DNA of 64,000 nucleotides, from NCBI GenBank assembly GCA_963169165.1, contig CAUJFL010000092.1, positions 1 to 64,000 of the forward strand, read 5' to 3'. The position numbers and the translations under genes are program-made. The stretch comes from Myxococcota bacterium. GTDB taxonomy: Bacteria > Myxococcota_A > Polyangia > Polyangiales > Polyangiaceae. Positions 46,575 to 55,810 of the stretch are shown piece after piece (within the stretch, counting starts at the first letter, position 1; each line of letters begins with the position of its first letter). A model generated the notes under the pieces. It had not been told where the DNA came from. It saw only the letters and a list, made by a program, of their open reading frames with translations, and did not search any database.

Positions 46575-48521
46575 TCACTCGACGATGAGCGTGCCGACGC
46601 CCTTGTCGGTGAACAGCTCGGCGATCACCGAGTGGGGCACCCGCCCGTCCAGCAGGTGGACGCGCCGCACCCCGCCGCGGAGCGCGGAGCGAGCAGCCGC
46701 GACCTCGGGCTCGTCGCGCGCGGACAGCGACGAGATCGTCGCCTCCGAGACCAGCTCTCCGCCCTCGAACAGGCCCGGCGCGCTGCCCACGAACACCAGC
46801 TTCTCGGCGCGCAGCGCGACCGCGATCGCGGCCGCCGCGGCGGGCAGCGAGAGATCGACCGACGCGCCGTCGTCGGCCCGCGCGAACGGCGCGATGACGG
46901 GCACGTACCCCTTGTCGAGCAGCACCTCGACGAGCGTGGGATCGACGGCGGGGACGAGGCTGCCGTCGGGCTCGCGGCGCGCCCGCAAGAAGCCGCCGTC
47001 GGTCCCGGACACCCCCACGGCGCGCGCGCCGTCGCGGTTCACGAGCTGCACCATCTCCTCGGTCAGCGCCGCCGCCTCGGGCCCCGCCGCGTGGACGATG
47101 AGCGGCGCCAGCCCCGCCGACGCGAGCAAGTTCACGTCCGCCGCGAAGGTGGCGCGTCGCGACGACGTCGCGAGCTGCGCGGGCCCGCACGCGATCACCG
47201 CGCGCGTCCCCGCGAACGCCGCGATGTAGGACAGCGCCTCGACGAGCAGCGCGCGCTTGAACCCCGGCGTGTAGTTGGTCAGCCGATCGTCGCGCGTGAC
47301 CGTGCCGTCATCAGCCGCGGTGATCGCCCGCGCGTAGTCGGCGTTGATCTTCACGTAGTCGTACGAGAGATCGCAGCCGTACGCCGTCGCCGTCGCGCCG
47401 CCGTCGCCCGGCAGGGAGATGTCGACGTGGACCTCGGGCTCGCGCATCTTCGCGCCGAGCGCCGCGCGCGCGCCGTCGACCGGCGCGCCGTCGACGAAGA
47501 CGGCGATCCCTTGCAGCTTCACGCTGCACCCCGCCGCGTCGACGCGGTGACCTCTCGACCCGGCGCGCGCGCCGAGCGCCGCGACGACGCGCCCCCAGTT
47601 CGGATCGGCGCCGAAGACCGCGGCCTTCACGAGCGGAGAGCCCGCGACGGCGCGCGCGAGATCCCTCGCCACGTCTTCGGTGGGCGCGCCCCGGACCTCG
47701 ACGGTCAACAGTCGCGACGCGCCCTCTCCGTCCTCGGCGACGGCGCGGGCGAGCTCGGACAGCGCCTCGGCGATCGCGCGCTCGAACGCGACGAGCTCGT
47801 CAGCGGACAGCGCCACGCCGCTCGCCCCGTTCGCGAGCGCGAACACCGCGTCGTTGGTGCTCGTCTCTCCGTCGATCGTCAGGCTCCCGAACGAGCCGGG
47901 CAGCGCGCGATCGAGGGCCGCGCCGAGCGTCGCCTCGTCGAGCGCGGCGTCGGTCGTGATCACGGCCAGCACCGTCGCGAGCTCGGGGTGTACCATCCCC
48001 GAGCCCTTCGCGAACGCCGAGAGCCGCACCACGCCGCGCGGCGTCTCGACCGCGCGCGCCGCGAGCTTGACCCGGGTGTCGGTCGTGAAGATCGCCTCGG
48101 CCGCGGCCTCGATGGCGGGTCCGAGCGCCGCCACGAGGCGCGGAGCCGCGTCGCAGAGCTTCTTCGCGGGGAGGCGGACGCCGATGACGCCCGTCGAGGC
48201 CGCGAGCACCGTCGCCACGTCGACGCCGAGCTCGCGGGCGACCGCGCCCCGGACGAGGGCGCTGTCCGCGAGGCCCGCCGCGCCGGTGAGCGCGTTCGCG
48301 TTGCCGCTGTTGAGCACGAGCGCCCGGACCGACGTGGAGGGCAGCAGCGCGCGCGCCTCGAGGACGGGCGCGGCCGCCGCGAGGTTGGTCGTGAAGCGCC
48401 CGACGCAGACGGCGGGCCGATCGCTGGCGACGAGCGCGAGATCCTTGCGAGCGGCCTTGATGCCAGCGTGGACGCCCGCATACGAGAACCCGCGCGCCGA
48501 CTCCATGATGGCGCGGCTCAT
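46575..48521 (-). CDS. argJ: ArgJ (glutamate N-acetyltransferase/ornithine acetyltransferase) fused to C-terminal acetylglutamate-kinase-like domain
   Basis: ArgJ: GVHAGIKAARKDLALVASD, NSGNANALTG, GSGMVHPELATVLAVITTDA, TIDGETSTNDAVFALAN, FGADPNWGRV, YDYVKINADY. C-terminal ~228 aa track ArgB: KRALLVEALSYIAAFAGTRAVIACGP...AADVNLLASAGLAPLIVHAAGP...VHLLDGRVPHSVIAELFTDKGVGTLI. Confidence 0.9.
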   Translation of the reverse strand: MSRAIMESARGFSYAGVHAGIKAARKDLALVASDRPAVCVGRFTTNLAAAAPVLEARALLPSTSVRALVLNSGNANALTGAAGLADSALVRGAVARELGVDVATVLAASTGVIGVRLPAKKLCDAAPRLVAALGPAIEAAAEAIFTTDTRVKLAARAVETPRGVVRLSAFAKGSGMVHPELATVLAVITTDAALDEATLGAALDRALPGSFGSLTIDGETSTNDAVFALANGASGVALSADELVAFERAIAEALSELARAVAEDGEGASRLLTVEVRGAPTEDVARDLARAVAGSPLVKAAVFGADPNWGRVVAALGARAGSRGHRVDAAGCSVKLQGIAVFVDGAPVDGARAALGAKMREPEVHVDISLPGDGGATATAYGCDLSYDYVKINADYARAITAADDGTVTRDDRLTNYTPGFKRALLVEALSYIAAFAGTRAVIACGPAQLATSSRRATFAADVNLLASAGLAPLIVHAAGPEAAALTEEMVQLVNRDGARAVGVSGTDGGFLRARREPDGSLVPAVDPTLVEVLLDKGYVPVIAPFARADDGASVDLSLPAAAAAIAVALRAEKLVFVGSAPGLFEGGELVSEATISSLSARDEPEVAAARSALRGGVRRVHLLDGRVPHSVIAELFTDKGVGTLIVE

Positions 48522-48590
48522 GGTGGAGCGCGCGGCGGGCCGCAAGGCCCGAAAGTCCGCGTCGTGTCGCGGGTATGATAGGATGGAGTC

Positions 48591-49307
48591 GTGCAATTTC
48601 GCCGCGCGCTCCTGATGTTCGCAGGCCTGGGCGCGCTCGTCGCCGCCTGCGCCGGCGGAGAGGATACGACGCCCGAGATCGTGACCCTCGATCCGGCGGG
48701 GTCGGGCGGAGCGTCGAGCGCGGGCGGCGCGCCGGGAGACAGCGGCGCCGCGGGCGAAGGTGACTCGGGCGCCGACGGCGGCGTCGGTCAATTCCCCGAC
48801 GCATCGGGTGGAGCGTCGGGCGCGGGCGGCATCGGCGCCGCGGGGTTCCCCTCGGAGTGCTCGCCCGGCGCGAAGGATCAGATGGGCCCGTGCGGCAACT
48901 GCGGGACGATGACCCGCACCTGCAGCGCCACCGGCTCCTGGGGCGAGCCCGCGTGCGAGGGCGCGGGAGAGTGCAAGGCAGGAGACAAACAAACCGAACC
49001 ATGTGGGCACTGCGGCGACAAGACCCGCACGTGCAACGCCGCCTGCAAGTGGGACGCGTTCGGGGGCTGCTCGGGAGAGGGCGCGTGCGCGCCGGGGTCG
49101 ACCCAGGCCGGCGGCTGCGAGGGTTGCCAGCAGCAGGTCTGCGGCAACGACTGCAAGTGGGGCGGCTGCGCGCTCAAGCCCGGCAACGAGTGCACCTGGG
49201 ACGAGGGCAAGCACTTCAAGTGCTGCGGCACGGGCCAGTGGTCGTTCTGCTCGGCGTCTTGCAAGTGGAACCCCTGCGGCTCGACGTCGACGAGCAACTG
49301 CCCCTGA
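48591..49307 (+). CDS. Cysteine-rich lipoprotein
   Basis: GTG start, lipobox ALVAACAG, Gly/Ser/Ala linker, repeated GPCGNCGTMTRTC / EPCGHCGDKTRTC units. Confidence 0.75.
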   Translation: MQFRRALLMFAGLGALVAACAGGEDTTPEIVTLDPAGSGGASSAGGAPGDSGAAGEGDSGADGGVGQFPDASGGASGAGGIGAAGFPSECSPGAKDQMGPCGNCGTMTRTCSATGSWGEPACEGAGECKAGDKQTEPCGHCGDKTRTCNAACKWDAFGGCSGEGACAPGSTQAGGCEGCQQQVCGNDCKWGGCALKPGNECTWDEGKHFKCCGTGQWSFCSASCKWNPCGSTSTSNCP

Positions 49308-49322
49308 CGAGGTCGCGCACCC

Positions 49323-52300
49323 GTGCGCAAGCTCCACGCCGCCGCCGACCACCCGATCGTGCGCTGGCTGGCGCGCGCTCTGCTCGGGCTGCTCGCGCTC
49401 GTCGGCGCGTTGCCGTTGCTCGCCGTGCTCGCGCTCCGGGCTCCTGTCGTTCAGGCTCGCCTCGAGCGCGAGGCCAAGGCCGTCTTGCTGCGCGAGCTCG
49501 GGCTCACCTGCTCGTTCAGGGCGGAGGTGAGGCTGCTCCCCCCCGAGGTCGTCCTGCGCGACGTCGTGGTCCCCGCGACCGACGGCCCCGCGCCCGCGCT
49601 CACCACGCCGCTCGCGCGAGCGCGCCCGAGGCTGTTCTCGCTCCTCTCGGGTCGCCTCGACGCCGGCGAGATCACGCTGGAGGCGCCGCGTGTCCGGCTC
49701 GTGGCCGACGCGAGCGGCGTGACGAACGTCGCGTACAGGCTCCCTCCGGCCAAGGCTCCGCGTCCGGTCTCGATCGAGCCGCCGCTGCGTCGCCTCTCGG
49801 TGCAGGGCGCCTCTGTCGATCTGTCGCTGCCCGGCCTGCGCGTCGAGGCATCGTCGCTCACCGCGCTCGTGTCGCTGCGCTCGGGGCCGGTCGCCGACGT
49901 GGCGCTCGAGCTCGAGCGGGGCAAGCTCACGCGCGCGCGCGACGGTCACGTCGACGAGGACGTCGTCTGCGGGCTGGGGCTGGACGCGACCGTGTCGTCC
50001 ACCCGCGCCGTCATCCGTCGCCTCGACCTCGCCGCTGGGCTCGATCCGGAGGGCGCCGCTTCGCCGTCGTGTGAGGCGCTCGACGACGCGACGCGCGCGT
50101 CGCTGTCCCTCTCCGAGGTCGATCTCGCGCTCGAAGGCGCCGCGCCCGCGGGTCACGCGCGCCTGCGAGTCGACCTCCCGCTGTGGCCGCTCGACCGGGT
50201 CACGCCGCCGACCGCGCCGCGCATCTCCGGGCGCGCCGCGCTCGAGCTCGAGCTCGACCACGACGGCTCGATGACGCTCCCGAGGGGGCGCGGCACGCTC
50301 CACGTCGACGAGCTCGCGTTCACCGATGGGGGCGTCTCGCACCTGGCGGCGCACGCGGTCGACGCGGTCGTGGTCTCGGGCGGCACCGCCGTCGAGCTCG
50401 AGCGCGCAGACGTCCGGTGGGGCGGCGGCGAGGCGCGCCTCACCCACGCTCGCGTCGCGGTGCTCGAGCCGGGGCTCCCCGTCGACGTCGAGCTCGTGTC
50501 CGCTCGAGGCCTGCAGTTCCCCGCGATCATGGCCGATCTGGGGATCACCCCACACACGATCGTCAAGTGGTCGCTCGACACGGTCGAGATCGCCGGGTTC
50601 CGCGGCCACATCATCGAGCCCACGCTCGGCGGCCCGTCGATGCACGGAGAGATCTCGGGCGACACCACCGACTTCGAGGTCGGCGATCGAGGCTGGGACC
50701 ACCCCGCGCGCCGAAGGCTCGTCGGCGTCAAGCGCGCGAAGGTGCGCGGGACGTTCGGCGTCGAGCCCGACGCCATCACGTTCACGAAGATGCTCGCGGA
50801 CTTCGGCCAGAGCCACCTCGACGTGCCGCGCGTCTTCATCGGGTTCAGCCGCCCGGTCGAGGTGCGCGCGGTCGCGCCGACGCGCGTAGACCTCGCCGAC
50901 ATCGGACCCATCGCCGAGATCCCCGTGGCCGGCCGCGTCGACGCGGCGATGTGGGTGCACGCCGTGGCGGGTCAGACGCGCATCGACGGCGAGCTCGAGG
51001 CGGCGGGCCTGGTGATGGGCGGGCTGCCGCTCGCGGACACGATGACGGCCAAGGCCGCGTTCGTCCCGCTGGTGCTCGAGCTGACCGAGGTGCGCGCGCA
51101 GAAGGGGAAGAGCCCCTACGAGGCGTCGCTCGTGCGGCTCGATTTCGATCGCCCGCGAGGGGTCGTGCTCGACGCGCGCGTGACGACGAGGTCCCTCGAT
51201 CTTCGCGATGGGCTCGCGATGCTCACGCTCGACCAGGATCCGCGGCTCGCCGAGATCTCCGGCGCTGGCGCCGCGCGGGGTGAGCTTCACTTCGAGGTCG
51301 GCACCGAGCGCGACGTCTGCGGCGGAGGTCTGCTCGAGGCGCGCGTCGTCGCCGAGCTGGGGCCGATGCAGCTCTACGGAGAGCGCTACGACGGCGGCAG
51401 CGCCGACGTCGACTACATCTGGTTCGATCGCGCCGGAGAGCACCGCGGCGTCGAGGCGATCCTCCGCGCGTTCACGCTGAGGAAGGGCAGGGGAGTGATC
51501 AGCGGCGCGGGCTCGATGCGGGGCGGCGGCGTGCTCGAAGGGCGGTTCTCCGCGCACGACGTGCCGCTCTCTCGCCTCGACGCGCTCGGCGATCTCGGCC
51601 GCGCCGTCGACGGCAGCGTGAGCGCGTCCGGCACGGTGTCGGGCACCGTCGAGGAGCTCGCGGCGTTCGCGACCGTGTCGATGCCGCCCGTGCGGGTAGG
51701 ACAGCGCTGGTTGCCGTCGTCCGACTTCACCGTCGAGCTCGTCCCGACGAACCGCGCGTCACGGCCCGGGCCGACGACCCGGTGCGGCAGCGCGATCCCC
51801 AGACCGTTCGACCGCGCCGAGTACGATCGAGACGAGGCCGACGGCGTGTTCCACACGAGCGGGAGCCTCTTCGGGGGCACGGTCGAGCTCGCCGACGTCA
51901 CGACCACCCGCCAGCGCGCGAAGCGCACGCGCGGCAAGGTGTCGCTGAGACAGCTCGATCTCGGCGCGGTCGCGCAGCTCTCGCCCGCGATGGCGCTCGC
52001 CGACGCGCCGCCGTCGGGGCAGCTGTCCGCGGTCGTGCAGCTCGATGACATGGAGAACGATCGTCCCGAGCTGGCCGACGCGCGGATCGAGCTCTCCGCG
52101 CTGTCGCTGGCGAAGGGCGGCGTCACCGCGAAGCTCTCGCCGAAGAAGGGGCCCGTCGCGCTCGTGTTCTCGCGGGGGCGTCTGTCGATCTCCGAGCTCC
52201 CGATCGCGGTCGAGAGCCCCGGCGGCGCGAGCGGCACCCTCTCGATGCGCGGCGAGGTCACGAACCTCGGCACCACGCGCGATCTGGATCTCTCGGCCGA

Positions 52301-53690
52301 CCTGTTGCCGCTCGATCTGTCCGCGCTGCCCCGCGTGGTGCCCGCGATCGAGTCAGCGCGCGGGAGGCTCGAGGGCGCGCTGTCGATCCGCGGCCGCGCG
52401 GAGGCTCCCGAGCTCTCGGGCGAGGTGCGTCTCAGCGGCGGCGAGCTCTCGCTGACCGGCGTGCCCGCGTCGCTCGAGGGGGTCGAGCTGGTCGCGCGGG
52501 TGTCGAGAGAAGAGATCCAGATCGTCCGCGCCGACGCCCGCGCGGGCGTCGGCAAGGTCGCCCTGCGCGGTCGCGCCGCGCTGCGGGGCTACGAGGTCGG
52601 CGACATCGAGCTGCGCCTCGACGCGGACGGCGTGCGCGCGCCGATCGCCGACGGCGTCGACCTGACCCTCGACGCTCGCCTCGGGCTGTCGTCGCGTCGG
52701 CCCGCGCCCGGCAAGCCTCGCCGCGCCGAGGTCCGCGGCGACCTCACCATAGCTCACTTTCTCTACACGCGCCCGATCGGCTTCTCGATGAGCCTCGACA
52801 AGCTCGCGAAGCAGGGGCGGCGCACCGAGGTGAGCACGTACGATCCGTCGCGCGATCTCGTCGACTTCGATCTCGCGGTCCGCGCCAGCGCGCCGCTGGT
52901 CTTTCGCAACAACCTCATCCAGGCCAAGGTCACCGTCGGCGAGACGCTGCGGCTCGAGGGCACGAACCAGCGCTTCGGCATGCGGGGCAACCTCCGCGTC
53001 GAGAAGGGCGGCACCCTGCGCCTGCGCGCCAACGAGTTCGAGATCTCGCAGGGCACGATCCGCTTCGATGATCCGACCCGCGTCGCTCCCCGCGTCGATC
53101 TGCGCGCGACGACCGAGTACCGCCGCTACACGTCGAGCGTCTCGCAGGCGACCGGCGCGAGCGCGGGCGCGCAGACCACGGGCGGTCGCGCGGGCGGCTC
53201 GTGGCGCATCGCGCTGCACGCGCACGGCGACGCCGACGATCTCAAGCTCGATCTGTCGAGCGAGCCGTCGCTCGGCCAGGACGACCTCGTCCTCTTGCTC
53301 GCGATCGGGATGACCCGCGCCGAGATCGATCAGCTGCAGGCGTCCAACGTCGGCAGCGCGGCGGCGTTCGAGGCGCTCTCCGCGCTCTCCGGCGCCGACA
53401 ACGCCGTGAAGACCGCCATCCCCATCATCGACGACTTTCGCTTCGGCAGCGCGTACTCCACGCGCACCGGCCGCACGGAGCCCACCGTCACGGTCGGCAA
53501 GCGGCTGACGTCGCGCCTGCGCGCCAACGTGATCACCGGCCTCTCCGAGAACCGCGACGTCCGCTCGAACCTCGAGTGGCGCCTGTCGCCGCAGACCAGC
53601 GTCCTCGGCAACTACGACAACCTCAACGACGTCACCAGCCAGGGGCTCGGCAACCTGGGCACCGATTTTCGCGTCAGGCTGGAGTTCTGA
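49323..53690 (+). CDS. TamB/AsmA-like translocation-assembly protein (DUF490)
   Basis: N-terminal TM (LALVGALPLLAVLALRAPVVQARLEREA); long repetitive beta-rich body; C-terminal DDLVLLLAIGMTRAEIDQ...GTDFRVRLEF typical of TamB. Confidence 0.9.
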   Translation: MRKLHAAADHPIVRWLARALLGLLALVGALPLLAVLALRAPVVQARLEREAKAVLLRELGLTCSFRAEVRLLPPEVVLRDVVVPATDGPAPALTTPLARARPRLFSLLSGRLDAGEITLEAPRVRLVADASGVTNVAYRLPPAKAPRPVSIEPPLRRLSVQGASVDLSLPGLRVEASSLTALVSLRSGPVADVALELERGKLTRARDGHVDEDVVCGLGLDATVSSTRAVIRRLDLAAGLDPEGAASPSCEALDDATRASLSLSEVDLALEGAAPAGHARLRVDLPLWPLDRVTPPTAPRISGRAALELELDHDGSMTLPRGRGTLHVDELAFTDGGVSHLAAHAVDAVVVSGGTAVELERADVRWGGGEARLTHARVAVLEPGLPVDVELVSARGLQFPAIMADLGITPHTIVKWSLDTVEIAGFRGHIIEPTLGGPSMHGEISGDTTDFEVGDRGWDHPARRRLVGVKRAKVRGTFGVEPDAITFTKMLADFGQSHLDVPRVFIGFSRPVEVRAVAPTRVDLADIGPIAEIPVAGRVDAAMWVHAVAGQTRIDGELEAAGLVMGGLPLADTMTAKAAFVPLVLELTEVRAQKGKSPYEASLVRLDFDRPRGVVLDARVTTRSLDLRDGLAMLTLDQDPRLAEISGAGAARGELHFEVGTERDVCGGGLLEARVVAELGPMQLYGERYDGGSADVDYIWFDRAGEHRGVEAILRAFTLRKGRGVISGAGSMRGGGVLEGRFSAHDVPLSRLDALGDLGRAVDGSVSASGTVSGTVEELAAFATVSMPPVRVGQRWLPSSDFTVELVPTNRASRPGPTTRCGSAIPRPFDRAEYDRDEADGVFHTSGSLFGGTVELADVTTTRQRAKRTRGKVSLRQLDLGAVAQLSPAMALADAPPSGQLSAVVQLDDMENDRPELADARIELSALSLAKGGVTAKLSPKKGPVALVFSRGRLSISELPIAVESPGGASGTLSMRGEVTNLGTTRDLDLSADLLPLDLSALPRVVPAIESARGRLEGALSIRGRAEAPELSGEVRLSGGELSLTGVPASLEGVELVARVSREEIQIVRADARAGVGKVALRGRAALRGYEVGDIELRLDADGVRAPIADGVDLTLDARLGLSSRRPAPGKPRRAEVRGDLTIAHFLYTRPIGFSMSLDKLAKQGRRTEVSTYDPSRDLVDFDLAVRASAPLVFRNNLIQAKVTVGETLRLEGTNQRFGMRGNLRVEKGGTLRLRANEFEISQGTIRFDDPTRVAPRVDLRATTEYRRYTSSVSQATGASAGAQTTGGRAGGSWRIALHAHGDADDLKLDLSSEPSLGQDDLVLLLAIGMTRAEIDQLQASNVGSAAAFEALSALSGADNAVKTAIPIIDDFRFGSAYSTRTGRTEPTVTVGKRLTSRLRANVITGLSENRDVRSNLEWRLSPQTSVLGNYDNLNDVTSQGLGNLGTDFRVRLEF

Positions 53691-53692
53691 TC

Positions 53693-54619
53693 GTGCGCGC
53701 GACGTCTCTCTGGCTGTGCTCGCTCGTCGCGCTCGCGGGCTGCGGCGGCGCGCCCGACGAGCAGGCGCCGCCCGATCCGTGCGCGCGCGACCGACGCCCG
53801 CCGCTCGCGGACAGCGTGTGCGTGGCGACGTTGACCGGGCGCCTGATCGACCCGTCCGGGGCGCCGCTCGCGTCGAGGCTGACCACGCTCTGCGGCGGAG
53901 ACACCTGCTACTACGGCCGCACGGGCGACGACGGCGTGTTCGCGACGACGGTCGACGCGCGCCTCGTCGCCGACGAGTACGTCGTCTTCGCGCACGGCGC
54001 GCCGAGCCACGCCACCTTGCTGCTCGAGCTCACGTCGGCGCTCGAGGGCCCGAACATGCGCCTGCCGTCGCCGATCACGCTGCCGAGGCTGCCCGACGCG
54101 GGGCCGGCGCTCCCGGCTGACGACGGCGCGGGCGGAGAGATCACGAGCGGCGGCCTGACGCTGCGGGTGCCGCCCGGGACGCGCGTGTCGCTCGACGTCG
54201 AGGACGTCGCGCGCGGCGAGCTGGGCCGCATGCTCCGCGTGACCCGCGTCGAGGGCGCGCTCTTGCCGCCGTTCGCGCGGGAGGTGGGCGCGACGTTCGC
54301 CCTCGCGACGGCGCCGTTCGACGCCAGCTTCTCGCTCCCCGTCGGCGCCTCGATCGTCGGCGCGTCCGGCCTGTCTCCGGGGCAGCGGGTCGAGCTCTAC
54401 GATCAGGAGACGAGCTTCCTCGGGGACACCCGCGGCACGGGGCGCGCGCGCCTGATCGGCCACGGCGCCGTCTCCGCGGACGGGGCGCGCGTCGAGCTCG
54501 ACGAGGGCCTCTCGCGGCTCACCTGGCTCGTGGTCCGCGGGTTGTTATCGAGCGAACCGAGTATCAGTTTGCAAACTGAAGACTTGGCTCACGGCGCGTC
54601 GCCGAGCTGGGCGACGTAG
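53693..54619 (+). CDS. Lipoprotein with carboxypeptidase-regulatory-like segment
   Basis: VRATSLWLCSLVALAGCGG lipobox; ATLTGRLIDPSGAPLASRLTTLCGGDTCYYGRTGDDGVFATTVDARL. Confidence 0.7.
   Translation: MRATSLWLCSLVALAGCGGAPDEQAPPDPCARDRRPPLADSVCVATLTGRLIDPSGAPLASRLTTLCGGDTCYYGRTGDDGVFATTVDARLVADEYVVFAHGAPSHATLLLELTSALEGPNMRLPSPITLPRLPDAGPALPADDGAGGEITSGGLTLRVPPGTRVSLDVEDVARGELGRMLRVTRVEGALLPPFAREVGATFALATAPFDASFSLPVGASIVGASGLSPGQRVELYDQETSFLGDTRGTGRARLIGHGAVSADGARVELDEGLSRLTWLVVRGLLSSEPSISLQTEDLAHGASPSWAT
54564..54579. repeat. Perfect 16-bp palindrome
   Basis: TCAGTTTGCAAACTGA near the overlapping convergent gene ends. Confidence 0.6.
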
Positions 54620-55665
54620 CGCACCACGGCCGCGAGATCGGTCGCGCCGAGCAGGCCTGGTGTCCCCCCCGGCGGGGCCACGTTGCCAGCGGTCGAGGTG
54701 TGGTCCAGCACCATGTAGTAGACGCCCTTCTTCAGCGGGATGGTCCGCTTGTGCTCCTTGCCCTGCGGGACGACCTCGGCGGCGAGCGGCTGGCCCGGGA
54801 GCGGGCCCGCGCCGGGGCGAAACACGTGATCTCGAAGCCAGGGATCCGCGGTGTCCCGGCGCATCAGGAAGAGATCGATGTTGGGCACGCCGTCGACGTT
54901 CATCGTCAAGAACAGCGCTCGTCCGTCGTCCTCGACCGTGAACGGCCCCACGAATTCGCGCTGCTCCGAGTGGATCTCGGACCAGTCCGACGCCAGCAGG
55001 ATCTTGTCGGACCCCCGCACGTTGTAGGGGTGAAACGGCCGCTGCCCCTTCTCGAGGATCCCCAGCGCGAAATCGGCCTCTCCGTTGGGATCGCGGAGCA
55101 CAGTGAAGCCCTTCGACAGCTCCTGCGACACGATCTGCGAGCCGATGCGCGAAACGAGCTCGGGGCTCGTCTGGCCCAGCAGCATGCCGGCGACGCCGGA
55201 GGCCGTCTGACGCTCGATCATCACGGCCTCGAACTTGGAGGACTGGACGTTGCGAGGGCGGAAATACGCGTACATCGTCCCGTCGTCGATCAGCAGATCC
55301 GGGTTGTAAGTGATGGCCGCCGCCGCGCGGAACCCGACCCGCCCCGTCGGTTGGGTGTAGACGTAGCCCGCGCCCGAGAACTGGACGAAGGCGTCGTCGT
55401 TGTCCAGCTCGCGGTAGTCGCACTGATCGATGAAGAACCTCCCGACGGCGGGGGCGTCGTCGCGCACCTTCAGCGGGGCGCCGCGCTGCTTCATCTCCTT
55501 GCAGAACTGCCCCGAGCCGAACTGCAGCAGCTCCCGGCGGAGCGTGCGGTTCTTGGGATCGTTGACCACCCCCGGCATCAGCGTGACGAGCTTGGTCCCG
55601 GTGGATGTACACGCCGACGCGGCGGACGAGAGGAAGAGGGCGAGGCCGAGGGCGCGGAGGGACAC
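54589..55665 (-). CDS. Lipoprotein of unknown function
   Basis: VSLRALGLALFLSSAASACTSTG lipobox (GTG at 55665); GVYYMVLDHTSTAGNVAPP near C-terminus. Confidence 0.7.
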   Translation of the reverse strand: MSLRALGLALFLSSAASACTSTGTKLVTLMPGVVNDPKNRTLRRELLQFGSGQFCKEMKQRGAPLKVRDDAPAVGRFFIDQCDYRELDNDDAFVQFSGAGYVYTQPTGRVGFRAAAAITYNPDLLIDDGTMYAYFRPRNVQSSKFEAVMIERQTASGVAGMLLGQTSPELVSRIGSQIVSQELSKGFTVLRDPNGEADFALGILEKGQRPFHPYNVRGSDKILLASDWSEIHSEQREFVGPFTVEDDGRALFLTMNVDGVPNIDLFLMRRDTADPWLRDHVFRPGAGPLPGQPLAAEVVPQGKEHKRTIPLKKGVYYMVLDHTSTAGNVAPPGGTPGLLGATDLAAVVRYVAQLGDAP

Positions 55666-55810
55666 GGCGCGAACCCTAGACGCCGCTCGCGCGGAGTCGA
55701 GCCCTATTTCGCCATCGACCGGCCCTGGTCGACCCCGTGTCAAACAAGACATGAGTCACGCCACACGGATGTGCGTCGATTCGGTGGCTCACTCGAGACA
55801 CCCTGTAACT

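Noticed and set aside
46575-51557. 1660-aa minus-strand ORF
   Set aside because: Only the C-terminal 648 aa (ArgJ fusion) is real; the rest is antisense to the TamB gene and reads as Arg/Asp/His-rich GC-frame artefact.
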